DNA from: Sclerodactyla briareus
Lineage: Eukaryota; Echinodermata; Holothuroidea; Dendrochirotida; Sclerodactylidae
Assembly: GCA_026419785.1 (NCBI GenBank)
Contig: JAODTK010003477.1
Coordinates: 124,001-188,000, forward strand
Direction of reading: 5' to 3'
Length of the DNA stretch: 64,000 nt
The notes under the pieces were generated by a model. That model ran no database searches and had not been told where the DNA came from. It saw only the letters and a program-made list of their open reading frames with translations. Positions 46,472 through 59,084 of the stretch are shown here, piece by piece. Every line of letters starts with the position of its first letter. Position 1 is the stretch's first letter. The position numbers and the translations under genes are program-made.

Positions 46472-46769
46472 CAGGGGCGGCGCCAGGATTTCCCCGGCGA
46501 GGCCGGCCAGAGTCCCCCGGCGGGGGGGGGGGTCCAATTTCCCCGACGAAAGTTCAGCAGTATATCGTTCGCCATAGTGCACCTCACTTTACCCTAAACA
46601 CCAAAAAACTTCATTTCTCGTGTTTTCATTTTAATTTCATTTTCCTCCCATTCGATCGATTTTTTCCCTCCTCCGCTCCCCGACACCCTCCGATTTTTCC
46701 ACGAAGGGGGGACCTTGTTCCCCGACGGGAGAGCCCGTGCCCCTCGGTCCCCCACTGACGCCGCCCCTG
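46472..46769. mobile_element. hAT-like MITE, 298 bp, with 8-bp target duplication
   Basis: The left terminus CAGGGGCGGCGCCAG and the right terminus, on the other strand CAGGGGCGGCGTCAG, match at 14 of 15 bases. The CAGGGGCGG start is typical of non-autonomous hAT elements. The flanks ATAGGTAC (46464-46471) and ATAGATAC (46770-46777) are an 8-bp target duplication with one change. It lies inside the endonuclease frame of the Penelope-like element, and removing it with one flank leaves that frame open across the junction. The interior is GC-rich with no coding capacity. Confidence 0.8.
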
Positions 46770-49589
46770 ATAGATACTCAACTAACCCTGTATGGTAGCC
46801 AATTGTCTTTTTAGTCTTACCAATATCATTTTGGTTCCTATCACGAGAACCTTAAAAAAGGAGAGACACTCAGCGTTCTGGCTCATAGGAGTCCTGTCTT
46901 CGTATGTAAGTATTGAAAACCACACATCACTTTCTATTTATTGACAGTTTCTAGGCGTTGGGGAGTTTACACTTTCACTATAAAAATGGATTGGTTTATA
47001 CGTATATGAACGTGATTGACTGCGAGTCTTCGACGTCATTTCGATGTAAGGTTTCACGATCCGAATCAGGGCGTGAGCGTCCGTGCAAGGGTCTTATTTA
47101 CGGAAGTGTGGATGAGTGCGTAGACGATCAAACTGACTCCCATTGTCATGGCCTCGTCAAGCGGTACCACTGGCCGGGAGACCAGATGAAACTCTGCACT
47201 GTTTTGGCCCCGCGTTATGACAACAGGAAAAGAAAAAAGTTTCCTGTCACTTTGTCACGATTCGACGACCGCACCTCCAAAATTTGAGGGGCAACATGTA
47301 GACGGATGGGTCCCACCTCAAGGGTAATAGTTCCTCGTCACCCAGTAAAGAGATGAGAGGCCCAACCCCCTCCAGTTCAACTCCTCGGTTCGTCTCGCAC
47401 GGAACTACCTCCTGTGAAGTGAAGTTGTGGTGTTGAGCCGAGTTGACAACCTCGTTCGTTAAAACAGCCAGGAGGCTTCACCCGAGGAGGACGTACCCAA
47501 CCAAACGGGAAGGGATGCGGCAATGGCCGCCAAAGTGGATTTGCCCTTTGCCCTGCGGCCTGGTGGAGCCCCCCTAAGGGGCTGATGGTGAGTTGACAAT
47601 GTTAACCATCACTTCTTATTTTTGTTTATTCTAACACAGGAGCACATGGTTTCCAGATTTGGGAGGGGAGGACGGGGGGGGGATAGAGAGAGAGAATGGT
47701 GATTTCGATTTGCCGATTTGGTGAACATTATTGGGGAATATGTCTAAGGGGAAAAATTTGAATTTTGAAACGTCTTAAGAAGCAATCCGGTGCTAATTGC
47801 CCCCTTAAACCTCAGCTTCTACAATAATAATCGCTCAAATGCATTTTCAAACAGAAAATATATTTGGGATGAAAATGTGATTGGGAGGGCACACGCCTCA
47901 TGCCCCGTGTCGGCGGCACTGCTCTAACATTGACATTGCTCTCAAATCCATCAAGATAGCAAGGTTCCGCTATAAATAAATCGCGGTTTGAATCAGTCTA
48001 TTTGTTCGATGCGTCAATCTGGACCCCGTGGGGAGAGTTCACAATATATATAATTTTAATGGCAAAATTACACTGACGCTCTCCATCCGAGTTTCGGAAG
48101 GTACCGGTATCACATGCTGGGGTGTAAGAACAATATTTTGCATGGCAGGGGGGAGGTGGTAGGGTCTTCTATTTCAACCGTCTTTTAAAAAAATCATTGT
48201 CGTCTGTTGACGACTGTCGAAAGAGGGACGGCGACGTTTGGGGCATGACGTCACAATATAAAATTTATATCGATTAAGTATATCGTTTCAATTATATGGC
48301 ATTATAGAATTAATTCCGATATACCGCTGGGCGATTGCAGTCGGGACGTCATGTAAACCGAATCGGCTATTAATTCGTCGAGTGCTGTAAAACGATAATG
48401 CCTCTTAAAACTTCATTGTTGGGGTACTATGTTGTGTTTATACTGTCACGACGAGAAGGGGGGGGGGGGGTGTAGGCTCCCTGACGTGCGCAGTGATCAT
48501 GTAATGGTCTATTGTTTCGCCTTTTCTGTCTTCCCTAGTTTCACCGACACCAAACGCATATCCATGACTCGTGTGCTCAGTGAAAGACGTTTTTACACTT
48601 GGAGGCTGACTCTTGGCTTCCATAGGGATCGTCACCCCCCCCCCCCCCCCCCGTCTTTACTCTCTGTGCCTGATCAGGCCCCATTTCACATCTTTCTTTT
48701 CCCATACTGCAGGCAACACGCAGAATGGGAGATTCAGGTAATACGTAACGTATTTCGACTGGATTTCATGCTTCAAGAAGATGCGAACACGCCATTCTAC
48801 CGGCTGTGTCGCCGTGCCATTCGAATATTCGGTCGAATAATCAGAGACACTTTGCCTGATGTGTGATTTTCGTTTTTGTTGCTTGTAACCGTACACCACG
48901 GTGGCGTTTCGCCATGTTTTGTGAGCTTGACTGCCAATTACCCGCCAAGCACCACGGGACCCACCTCTGCAGAGAGTACGGAGTAAATTACACTCCTCTG
49001 CCCAACTCCAAACTTTGTGGGCCTCACATCTTCTGAATGATAAGATGGAAAAAAAAACTATAACAAGACATATATACTAGCGACAGTACAAGGGCTCGGG
49101 ACCGGTTAACTACAACGACTTTGTGACAATTTATCCTTGCTGACGTTTTGAGAGAAAACGTGAGATTTGTGATAATTCATCCCGTGTGAAAAAAATTTTT
49201 GTTTCAGTCATTTTTCACATGTGTATTACCAAAAGCAAAAAAGCACACACACTACACATACTTCACAAAAACAGTCAAAGACCTAATGGGCACGCGCGAA
49301 GCACATACACACCACACACACACACACACACCTGATTTGAAAACTGCGGAGAGGTCAATTTATCGTGTTCACAGCCAAAGCGTAACACACAACACACGCG
49401 ACTATTAGTCCCGACCGTGAGATGTGGAAGGCATTCCAGAGACCCCATCATCTGCCTCTTGAAATGGCGGGTATGCATGATTCTCCAACCCGGAGGGCGC
49501 GCTGACTATCTAAGGCGAAAACGCCAGCACTAGTTGCGCGTGAGCAATTTTGTTTTCTTTTCATCCCGGTTTTTTATGCTCCTCGATAT

Positions 49590-50453
49590 ATTCCAAATCA
49601 CCGGAAATAACAAAACTGGGCACAAAACCGACAACCAATTCTCTCTCTCCTATCCATACACTTTTGGAATTGCATGCAACCGTTAGCTTGGGTTGACCCC
49701 ATCCTTTCCCAACACCATCTTACGGGCGCCAATGCAGGTTGGCGCGTAGCATCGAGAAACTAGAACTTTGGAACTAAAAGGTTTTCACCTTCCCAATTCG
49801 TTTAAAATTGCAGATGAACTGTTAGGGTAACCTCATTGCCTCTCCCGTGAACTATGTGGGCGAGGCGCCATATTATGTTGCCTCGTAGCGTACTAGAACA
49901 TTTTGCGTATTCATTTTTTAACTTGCATATGTCAACCTTCACACGTTAGTTTTAACATCATCTTATCACTCGCGTACCCGATCTGAGCGAAGCTCCCCCA
50001 GGTGCGACGCGTAACGTTTCGAAACTTTAGGGTTTTCGACTCTCTCCCCCTCCCCAACCATCACCGAAAATAACATATCTTGGCGAAAATTGAGCGACCC
50101 TACTCCTCTCTCAGCCTTAGAACTGAGTCATTCTCATATCTATATATTTTTTCCAAGCCTCAGGTTAACCGCCACAGGTAAGAATTGACCTAATCGCATT
50201 TCCAATCGCCTATCCCCCCATCCACAATCTCCCCCAGCGGAGTGCGCCCACAACAGTTGCGCTCAGCTTAGAAAATTTTGAGGTTCGGGGGCCACAGCTA
50301 ACCGTCAGTTGCATTTTCTGGGCACAAAACTGAACAACCAGATTCCTCTTTTAGCCTTTCGATCTAAGAGTTTCACATTCCCAACTTGTTTAAAATTGTA
50401 TGGCAGGTTTGCTTCATCGCAACTACCTCAACATCTTAAAACGGATCACACTA

Positions 50454-50484
<31 letters not shown>

Positions 50485-50600
50485 GGCGTGTTTGCCTACC
50501 AGAACACGTTGCGTTTCAAACACCCAGTCCAACGTTAATAGAATTTCCTGGGTACGAAACTGAACAACCTGATTTTTCTCTTGGATTTGGAAACGGTACT
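49590..50600. repeat. Degenerate tandem-like repetition
   Basis: The phrase GGGCACAAAAC(T)GA.CAACCA.ATTC occurs near 49618 and 50319, with a third related copy (GGGTACGAAACTGAACAACCTG) near 50550. The phrase CAATTCGTTTAAAATTG / CAACTTGTTTAAAATTG occurs near 49795 and 50380. Between them are GTGCG...GTAACGTTT / GTTGCGCTC variants. Units are strongly diverged and the period is not uniform. Confidence 0.5.
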
Positions 50601-52061
50601 TCCCATTTGATTTCAGATCTCGAAAATCATATTCCTAGTAAAAACGAGATCATATACTGTTAAACTGAAACGAAATGTAATGTATGGAATGGACAGCTAA
50701 TCAAGGACGAAGTTAGAATCCATGATTGGAGAGCGGCTTGTACAATCAATTTGCCTATTGTTTCCACCTGTGGGTAGATCGAGGGGGGGGGGTCGAAATA
50801 TTCGGTTACCTTCTTTCGATTTTGTTCTCTCTAATTGGTAGTATTAACAAGTATATATGTTTCTGTTGTTTCAAACATGTATGTTTCAGTATTGACCCTG
50901 TCTTGTTTCCTCATCGTGACCAACCAAGACTCACCTGATATCAAGAGTTGTCTGGCATTTATCCCCTGATTTAGGTGCATACATAAATCGAAAGCCTCAC
51001 CCTGTGCGCTCAGCATTCGATAGAAGATTGAGGAAATCAGGCATTACAAACTTTCGCCATCATCTTTTCTTTCGGAGTTCTCCTTATCTTCTCCAAATTT
51101 GTTGCATTCGTTCAGCAATTCGAATGTTGAGGAGTCATATTCGTTCGCAGGAGGAACCCTGGCGAATTGAGGATTTTGCATGCATTTGGAAATTAGCTGC
51201 AGCAAAACGTCACCCACATGCTCGGAGCGCAGGAAAAAGGATCGCGAGTTGCTTCTAGGCGATACATATCATTTATCAAAGTCAGATAGCGTATGCGATT
51301 TAGCACTCGCAAATGATATCGTGTTTGCAGGGAATGCGTGAATTCAACACCCAGCGGTTGGGTTATTCACGGCTAGTAATTCGGAACGCACGCATACAGG
51401 TCTTTGAACACCTAAAATGGATACAGTAAGCTGACTTAGGGCGGGGAATGATAGGCACTGAGTAAATAAATCAGCAGATTTTTCACTTTTGCCAAAGTAA
51501 AAATTTAAGGGAGAGGGACTGAAGAAGGGGGGGGGGGCAGTCGTTCAGCTTGCTCCCCGCGACTGATTTTCAGGCGGATGCAACAGTGAAGAGTATCCGG
51601 GGTCTGGTCGATCCGATTGAAATTGGCACACAGAAAACAACAGGCCGCACCAAATCACGACGGAAGCTTATAACGGTCATTCAAAATTAGGAATCAGGCT
51701 GGAAACCTCCTGGTTTGACTAGGTGAACTATTCGTTTCTTTTTTCCCATCGGTGAGGCAAGGATTGCAATGCCATTCTGCAAGGAATAGAAGTGTTTTAT
51801 ATTATCATGATCATTATCACAGGTGGGCCACGGTGAGTCCGATTGATAACTTCTAGCGTTAAAAATTGCTTTTTTGGCCGTTATAGGCTCCCATACACCC
51901 ATTTTCATGTTAATTGTCTCTGCAACTCTTCATTAACTTTTGTTTGCAGTCAATGTCGTCACTAATGAAGGTGAACTTCAACTGAGTGTCCATGATTTTT
52001 CCCAGTACGCTAGCCAAGGATTTCCTCAAATTCGGTTAGATCTGGGTTAGGATCCAGAAAA

Positions 52062-52322
52062 ATGAGTAATAAACGCTTTTTGAGAGTAATGAATATATTC
52101 TTTTCACTATTTTGTCGAAATTGGGTGAAAATTATTGGGAAATCTGCCCATGACTTTGATTATAGTCAAGTGGATAATTTAGTTTGGTTGGTGATGAAAA
52201 GGGGGTTCAGGAAGGAAAAAATCCCCATAAAAGACCCTGAAGCCACAACATCCCAAAAGAGGAGAATAACCCAGATGCCCCAAGCTAAAAAGAAGTCGCC
52301 CACAATTCTTGAAAATAAATGA
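52062..52322 (+). CDS. Small open frame, hypothetical, doubtful
   Basis: An 86-codon frame from ATG to TGA. The first half is hydrophobic and aromatic (MNIFFSLFCRNWVKIIGK) and the C-terminal half is Lys/Arg-rich (TSQKRRITQMPQAKKKSP). The stop overlaps an AAATAAATGATAAA stretch containing an AATAAA hexamer. There is no recognised family, splice context or neighbour. The frame length is close to what chance gives in AT-rich DNA, so this is listed only as a candidate; it could equally be repeat-derived or non-coding. Confidence 0.15.
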   Translation: MSNKRFLRVMNIFFSLFCRNWVKIIGKSAHDFDYSQVDNLVWLVMKRGFRKEKIPIKDPEATTSQKRRITQMPQAKKKSPTILENK

Positions 52323-53757
52323 TAAAAGGGTCTTGAACGCATGCACACTCTATTAGACGAACAACCTCATCGGGAAGGTATTCCACTACAGTAATAAGAT
52401 CTTAGTGTCACGAATGTCCAAACTACAGCGTTTGCCACGAAGCTTGAAGCAATGACTCCTATTGGTGGTAACATTGGAAAATCAAAGAAATAGTGAGAGA
52501 ACGGTCCCTTTCATCATGAACAATTTTAAGAAACCTGAACCCAATCACTCTAACTCGGTTTTTAAAAAAGAATCGAATTAACTCCGGAATATTTTTTCAT
52601 TATTATAATATTTTGGCCATTTACCTTGCAGGAAGAGTTGCGATTGGTGGACAATTCTACGGGTATGATTGGACAAGACAACGGCCCCACGAAGCTTGCG
52701 TGCTGCGAAAAATAGTTGCTAACCCGGAGTGCCTCATTTCCACTGTCACAGGGCTACTGCATGGAATTCGCAGAGAGACTCACGGGGGGAGAGGGGGGGG
52801 GATCACCCCTAACGCCTGGGTGGTCGCTGGCAAACAAGAACGTTTACATTTTTGGAGGACTCTTCAGTTCAAAATTCGATGACCACAAAGAATGAAAATC
52901 AAGTTTGTGAAAATGGTTATTGAGTACAACAATGGAAATGGGATGGATGTGGGACATATTATCCCATCCATCATGGCTTGGACGGCGTAGTTAGGTTCCT
53001 GAAACGTCTCAGTTGTCTTCACTATTCCCATATTTTAAACTATTCCAGTGGTAGAAGCAAACACACGAATGCATATGAGTTTATATTAAAATGTCGAATT
53101 TTCTGCCCAAAATATGATATGAGCAGATTTGTTCGCCGTTCACCTAATGTTTTTGAAATTCGAGGGCGCAGTATACGTCTGGCTTTCCCATGCCGAAATT
53201 ATTAATAACATAATTGCACAGGAAAAATTGAAACGAAATTTGAAAAAAATCAAAATTTCCTTTCCGACTCCCTAAAATCATAGTGATCATTTCGTACTCT
53301 AAAATACGGAATAAGAATAAAATAAGGTATGCAGTCATTTTCAAAGAGAAAGCACGGGTAACGCCATGATATTTGAGTTCCCTGTTCGAGACGAAACCGA
53401 ATTTTTGAGGTCATTCTGCGGACTGCACTCTGAAAATTTGGGTCAATCGATCGAATATTTAACATTTTCAGTGAATGTTTACCAGGCTGGGTAACTAAAT
53501 TGATCAGATGGTATTTGTACCCAGCATTTGTTCGAGTATCTGTGCACATCGAAGGGAGCGCTCGCGAGTATATATAGTATACCCGGATATTCCCGGACAC
53601 CTGGGTAATTAGCGGACACGCTTCTCGACCGACCGTTACCTTGGGCAACACGATATAGACAGTTTCGCGGAACAATGCAGGGAGGAATTATTATCCAGCG
53701 AATTGGGCAGATTACGAGTGAGTACTTGCACAAACAAGCGCAGTCGGAACGTCTTGA

Positions 53758-54450
53758 TAGCTGCGGACGGCAAAATTCCTGTGGCGAATACACTGCATAT
53801 GTTCTTCATCAATTCACATTTATTGTTAGTTCACATTTAATTGACCTTCACTGACAGCTGTCATAACGTTGGAATGGCTTGGAACATGTCTACTACATTA
53901 GCACAAAGTCCCCGCAACTACTCATTCCTAGGCCTGTATATTAGCTATAAGTACCCACCAAAACTTTATATGTGTACCCAGCACAACTCTGCAGCAGTGA
54001 ACAGTAGAAATCCCCCATTCCCTGTATTCCAGCACCTCAGTGCTGCTACAAATTAAACAGTCCCCCAATTCCAGCGGTCATGCCTGCAGCTCGAGGAATA
54101 ATGTAAACAAATCACTCTCACAGAGAGTTCCAATGGGAGGGCTTGTGGGTATACAAATTGGGGTATTAATTGGATTAATTGAAATGTGATCACATCATGC
54201 AAACAAAATGTAACTAAGCCTAGCCAAGTGGCATGCTGCATCCACTCACCAACGTTTCAACCTGATCGCATGTACGGTTCAGAAGTTACGATGAACGTGA
54301 CGAACGAACGAACTAACGGACGGACGACGAACGAACGAACGACGAACGAACGAACGAACGACGGACGGACGGACGGACGGACGGACGGACGGACGGACGG
54401 ACGGAGAGACCTGATGACTTGCAGAGCTCTTACCCCAGCTAAAAATGGCC
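53758..54450. repeat. Dispersed repeat with GAAC/GGAC microsatellite tail, copy 2
   Basis: Partner of 25240-26115. The same landmark order ends with TTTCAACCTGATCGCATGTA, AGAAGTTACGATG, then a GAAC/GGAC tract (about 54297-54405), then GAGAGAC and GCAGAGCT. This copy is shorter because several internal segments are missing. Confidence 0.65.
54297..54405. repeat. GAAC / GGAC tetranucleotide microsatellite
   Basis: About 110 bp of CGAA and CGGA tetranucleotides. Its Arg/Thr-rich and Ser/Val/Arg-rich frames are not genes. Confidence 0.9.
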
Positions 54451-56904
54451 GATACGGGGATTTAGACTCGCTTTCGACAGTGACCTTCATCGTAGCATGT
54501 TGCTTCAAATATCGGAACTTGTGATAGCGCTGATAGTATTGAACTGCATATGAATGCATACACCAGTCCCGTTCCTGGCATCAGTGTGGAAAAGTGTCCG
54601 CTTTCTAGCCAGGTTATAGGATCGAATGTCAGCGACGCGACGGACTGGGAAATTGGGAATCCTTACTAGAATCATCATTTTGAGAAGTCGATGGATCTAT
54701 AATATGCTTGTACCCACCCTACCTGACCATTTGAGTGCATTTTCTTGGTATTTTGCTATTTGGAATCTTCAAAAAATCGACAAACTCTCTTAGGTGTCCG
54801 GACTATCGGAGACCAGTATATAAAGTAAAGACGGGAATCGGAATGAATAGTATACGATATGAAATAAACTGATCTGAACGACCACACGGTTCCATAGTCA
54901 CCCCCACCCTCCCGCAGGAGATTACGTGTGGTCATGATGTGCACCAGAGGCGTCGCTTGCAGGAGGGGGCAGAAATTAGGCGTTTGGGGGGGGGTCATTC
55001 ATGCTAGAATATCGTATAGGGCATCCCATTCAGCTTCTATCTTCATCTGAAACGTTCATATCTTTATATTCTGCTTCGTTCACAGCCCAACAACAACCTT
55101 TTAATTACGCGACGATGGTATCTACGCGGGTACGGAGCAGTTCGTGAGTTGGGATTTGAGCGGATTACGCGCCACTATGTGTTTCAACGGCGTTGAACTA
55201 TTCGTGGCGGTGGGCGAGCGCATATCGTCGGCCGAACGGGAAGCGACTGTATACCGTATACCCGCAGCACGACGATTCTAATTCTAGAGCCGGAGATATT
55301 GACTACCTTCCTGGATTGTCATCAGGTACGGTATTTCTTTTTGTACCAATAATTAACCTTTCATGTGTACCAGTCGTTTAGGAGTTATATACCAGCTGTA
55401 ATGGACATTCTATATAGGCAACGTGCGAAACTCATTTCATCGTGCACTTTGTTTTTAGCCGTCAACGGCTCGGAGCAAGCCAGAGAATTTATTTAATATA
55501 ATTTCTCTCATTGGTGGGTGCAAGTCTGCCAACGATTAAAATCCGATTTTTCTAACTCAAATGAGGCAGTTTGTTTTTTCATGCCGAAATCGCCTACCCT
55601 TATAAACCGTGAATTCTAATGCCCCATGGGGACGTAGGAGGTATTGAACCAAAATCCAAAATAATTGATGGATTGAGTCGGAAAATAGGATTTCATCCTC
55701 ATTCTGCAATTTTCATGTGAAGTAGAATCACAAGAACAAAATACAGGTTTTGGTGGCGATGCACCACAATGAGGGAAATCATCTATTTTTCTGGCTTGCT
55801 CCATTGACTAGTATCACAAAGTGGATTTGCCCCTATGAAATGAGTTTCGCAACGTTGGCCTCTATACGATCTCGCGATCCACCAGAGGGAGTTCTGTGCG
55901 TTCTCAGCTTTACTGCATGGTGAATAGACTCTCCTCTGACGCAATGCCGTGTGCATTAGCGTTCCCGGTTACTGAACTAGTCTGAGAAGATTCAGCAAAG
56001 CTTGTAAAACCTAAGTATTGCGAATATACCATTTTGTAGTCCCTAATGATTTTTTATATTCCCTTTCCAATCTGGCGAACGACCGGTATAACGGGCAAAC
56101 ACCTGATTCGCTTTCGGAACACCATCATATCCCCGGGGATATAATATGATACATGCACTCACAACCAACTTAGTCCAGTTTCCTTTTCAAAGGGCACCGC
56201 ACATACTAGCCTGATCGTTTCTGATTCGGATATCGTTTCCAATCCGATTATTCTGCGGTCACACAGTCAGGTCTCCCAACCGATTATGATGATTCCCTCA
56301 ACCAATAAACGGGCTCTCTTTACTCTTTAGCTAGCGCCTCGTGGGTCGGATTTTCAACGACCATTGGGAAAATCTCCGGAGAGTGAGGCCGAAGATCAGA
56401 ATTGTATGTGTCTTATTCATGTCATGTTATTTTGCCGTTTCTGACGGATGCAATCTTTACCACGATCGTTTTACCGGCAGTTGCTAATTTGATCATCCTT
56501 ATTTCGGATAACGCAGACGCTATTTGCTTTGTAGTCTATCGATTGAAAGCGGTAGCCCGGGCATGATGTATAGGCAATAAAACATTTCCCAAGAGCAGGA
56601 ATTATCTATCAGTTAAGACGATTATTTCCTAGTTGCTCCTTTTTTCTTGGCTTAAGTTTTTCCTCGTTACGGTACTGATAAATGACCACATAGTATGCCC
56701 CCCGTTTTCAAAATGTCGCCTCGGTTGGCGCAGCTGGAACTGATCAACCCATTCTATATATTCAATATTGTCCTTGGTGAATGGGGGAATCCCCCAGTGG
56801 ATACTTGAAGACGGAACACCCCTCCTTTTGAAACCCATCCACTATATGACCGAGTAAAAATTCGAGTGGATATTAAGGCGGTTAGTGTGTCTTTTGCAAT
56901 ATAA
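54451..56904. other. No gene firmly recognised
   Basis: A possible exon lies at about 55085-55323: acceptor TTCGTTCACAG, donor CATCAG/GTACGG, with the frame from 55193 giving RLYTVYPQHDDSNSRAGDID near its end. No single frame spans the full interval, so it is not called. The ends of a MITE-like GGCGTC...GGGGG motif lie near 54946-54992. Confidence 0.35.
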
Positions 56905-57243
56905 CCCAGCAAACACAAAAACGTTTAAAAAATTGTTTTGACATGTTCGCCAAAGGTTTTTAAAATATTTTTTCTTGTTGAGTAACACAAATAGCAGGAA
57001 AATGTTTCTGACATTTTGACAAAACGTTTTTTTTTTTCTTTTTCGAATCAATCTGAAATTGTTCCGAAAGGTTGTAATGGCAAAACATTTGTAGAAATGT
57101 CCCTAACCAAATTTCTCAAATATTTTCTCAAAACGTTTTTGGAATGGTATGAAACGTTTTCATAACATTTATGTTACTCAACATAAGACATTTTTCTGAA
57201 ACATTGAGAAAATAGTTTCGAAAACGTTCCGTGTTTGCTGGGG
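56905..57243. mobile_element. Palindromic MITE, CCCAGCAAACAC termini
   Basis: The left end CCCAGCAAACAC-AAAAACGTTT and the right end, on the other strand CCCAGCAAACAC-GGAACGTTTT, are inverted repeats. The interior keeps inverted pairs such as GTTGAGTAACA with TGTTACTCAAC, plus several ACGTTT/AAACGT words, so the whole 339 bp can fold on itself. It is flanked by AT-rich sequence (TATA on the left, ATA on the right), consistent with a TA-type target, though the exact duplication is unclear. Confidence 0.75.
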
Positions 57244-58464
57244 ATACAGGCAAGGCTGCACTTGCAAATGAAGAAAAAAATCTCTGAGGCTAAAGAACGA
57301 TACCATATAGCCTACACAGGTTAATAGTCCATTTGCCTGGTATGAGTGAGGTCTGGGTTGAAGCTAGTGGCAGTATTTTTTATATGACTCCTAAATGTGG
57401 TTGTAACTTGAAACGACTGGAAAATAGTCATGAAAGGACAGCCCGGTAGGGGACTCTCTCAGCCTGGTATATAACTAATTTCGATCATCTCCCCATATGG
57501 GCTGCTAGCGGAAACGTGACCCACTGTTTTCTCCAACGAGAAGGGTTGTTCAGAGATTGGCGATTTAGCCCGTCAGAAAAGTATCGTTCCCACGGATCTA
57601 AACTGTTCGTCTATACTGGACCTATATATTGTCTATATTGGACCTATATTGCTCGGAAAAATTTACTAGTAGCACTTAAAGATGGATGGTCCGTCAACTA
57701 AAATAAATCTTGTAAACAATATACTGCACCCAGCAATTTAGATAAATTGAAACCAAATGGTATATATCACGCATTTTTCCGTCCGAATAAAATTGATAAA
57801 ATAATAAGATAAGAAAAGTATCGCTTCAAATTTACATATAAGCCCCCATTACGATATTTGTCGTGACGTCATGCAAAGTTCGCCGTCGCTTGTTCGCTGG
57901 ACGCTAGCAGACGACAATCCATCGTTAAAGGAAACTGTTTCATGATGAACTGAGTGAATATTCTATTATCACTCTTACTTCAAAAGGTGATATCCCCCCT
58001 CCCACCAAAATAGTTCCCGCCGATCTCTCTTGTAAGAGAAGAAGCGCGATCGGAAACGTTTCGGTAGCTGCGGGAAAATTTACCTTGTATGACCTTCAAA
58101 TGAGCTTTCTGCATATTCACGACCACCAACTGAGTGTTTGTACCATGTTTCATTCAAATCGGACACGTTCCCCATTTGACCTCTGACCTCATATGACCTT
58201 GGATAACCTCTAAATGACATCGGTCAACGTGGTTAGCGTTTAATCTCTGCTCCTAACAAATTGCTTGAGTGTGTGTTCACACGGATACCAAGATGGAAAC
58301 AATCGGCTGTATTACTGTGAAAAGTATTATGTGCAGGTTCTTTATACGTGGGGCCAAGAGTTGTCTTGGAGTCTCGTAATAGCAGTTCAAACCTGAAGGT
58401 TCTATGTAACGTTTTAACTTTTTGAACATGTGAATCGATCTGTCCTACCTTATACCCCCCACAG
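57244..58464. other. No gene recognised; TGACCT-rich segment at its end
   Basis: At 58084-58225 the TATGACCTTCAAATGA, TTTGACCTCTGACCTC, ATATGACCTTGGATAACC series is a further member of the TGACCT-rich repeat class. TATACTGGACCTATAT is tandemly duplicated near 57611-57650. Confidence 0.4.
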
Positions 58465-58632
58465 AATTCATCTCCGTCGACTGCTGCTGTAATATGGTGG
58501 TATACGGCCGGGCCGACAGCATCAGCAACCAGTACAAAATCGTCTTGAAATCCCAAGAGCAGGATGGTAGCGAAGAATTTCTTGTCGACGAACCTACGAG
58601 ATCCCAGCCTGGAACTCCTTTGTGGAAGATGA
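58465..58632 (+). CDS. Putative internal exon, unknown protein
   Basis: The acceptor is a C/T-rich tract ending CCCCCCACAG and the donor is GTAAGT at 58633. Only one frame is open: two bases, then 55 codons starting FISVDCCCNMVVYGRAD, passing SNQYKIVLKSQEQDGSEEF, and ending TPLWKM plus one base. Phase 1/1 borders. The residue mix is protein-like, with no membrane segment and no family recognised. A minus-strand frame (58233-58556) overlaps but lacks splice support. It may belong with the exon-like piece at 59357, but joining the two directly would create a stop, so another exon would have to lie between them. Confidence 0.25.
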
Positions 58633-59084
58633 GTAAGTACCGGTCAACCGGCAGTTCTGTTCAATCACGCAACCACAACCGAGTTGAGAGGTCGAGAACA
58701 AATTGGGGCGGGGGTCCAAAACAGTGATGAGCATGTTCTTGTGCTGAAAAAAGTTATGTATGGAGACCTCCGTGGAAATTCGGAGGGGGGGGGGGGTCAC
58801 GATCCCCGACCCAAGTGGCTGCGTCCAGGGGTTTCGTTTTCAGGTATATGTGGGAGTTATATCCCCATATAGGGGGGGGGGGCTACGATATCCGCCCGCA
58901 GTTACCAAGACGTTTCAAGTTTGCGCTTGTTTTTCATTCTTTCTTTTCTTATCGTCATTTTTCACGAGAGCTATCAGTGCCGAAAACTGCTCTTCATTTG
59001 GACCCTAAGGAGCCCTAAGACTGCTAAGTGAGAATCGCCGAAGTGCCGAGACCAAATGGAAACTCTCCATATATCACTGCAAAC

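Larger units (their letters stand above)
46060..46910 (-). mobile_element. Penelope-like element remnant (GIY-YIG C-terminus plus 3' terminal region)
   Basis: On the minus strand, the piece ARTLSV near 46885 fits the Y-G-T-RTL start region of a GIY-YIG domain. Then GYHTGLVEYLS (46778-46812) is interrupted by a 298-bp MITE and resumes as GSTACVIHDHISECADC (to about 46410). This matches the SAV--H---C--- segment of Penelope-like endonucleases. IKIEEALYINTLQ (46310-46350) is the classic L-IKEALYI--L-P-LN tail. Downstream is a terminal region folding as a hammerhead ribozyme. Stop codons and frameshifts make it a dead copy; the RT domain is not seen. Confidence 0.6.
46911..53757. other. Mostly unassigned 6.8 kb
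   Basis: No convincing gene. It includes G/C-runs (48459-48471, 48636-48651), CA-rich sequence at 49242-49335, a T-run at about 50454-50480, a degenerate tandem region (49590-50600), and a small hairpin AGCCCC..GGGGCT near 47566-47583. Frames of 109-145 codons at 46958, 48429 and 53250 (minus) have no recognisable domain. Confidence 0.35.

Noticed and set aside
48429..48866. 145-codon plus-strand frame
   Set aside because: It crosses a G-run and a C-run that encode Gly and Pro stretches, and no family or splice context is apparent.
53250..53793. Overlapping minus-strand frames of 141 and 104 codons
   Set aside because: Two different frames overlap, neither shows a recognisable domain, and the right part enters the dispersed repeat at 53758.
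58020..58075. Second hammerhead-like segment (GGAAACGTTTC)
   Set aside because: GAAAC and nearby hairpin potential are present, but no CTGANGA box precedes them.
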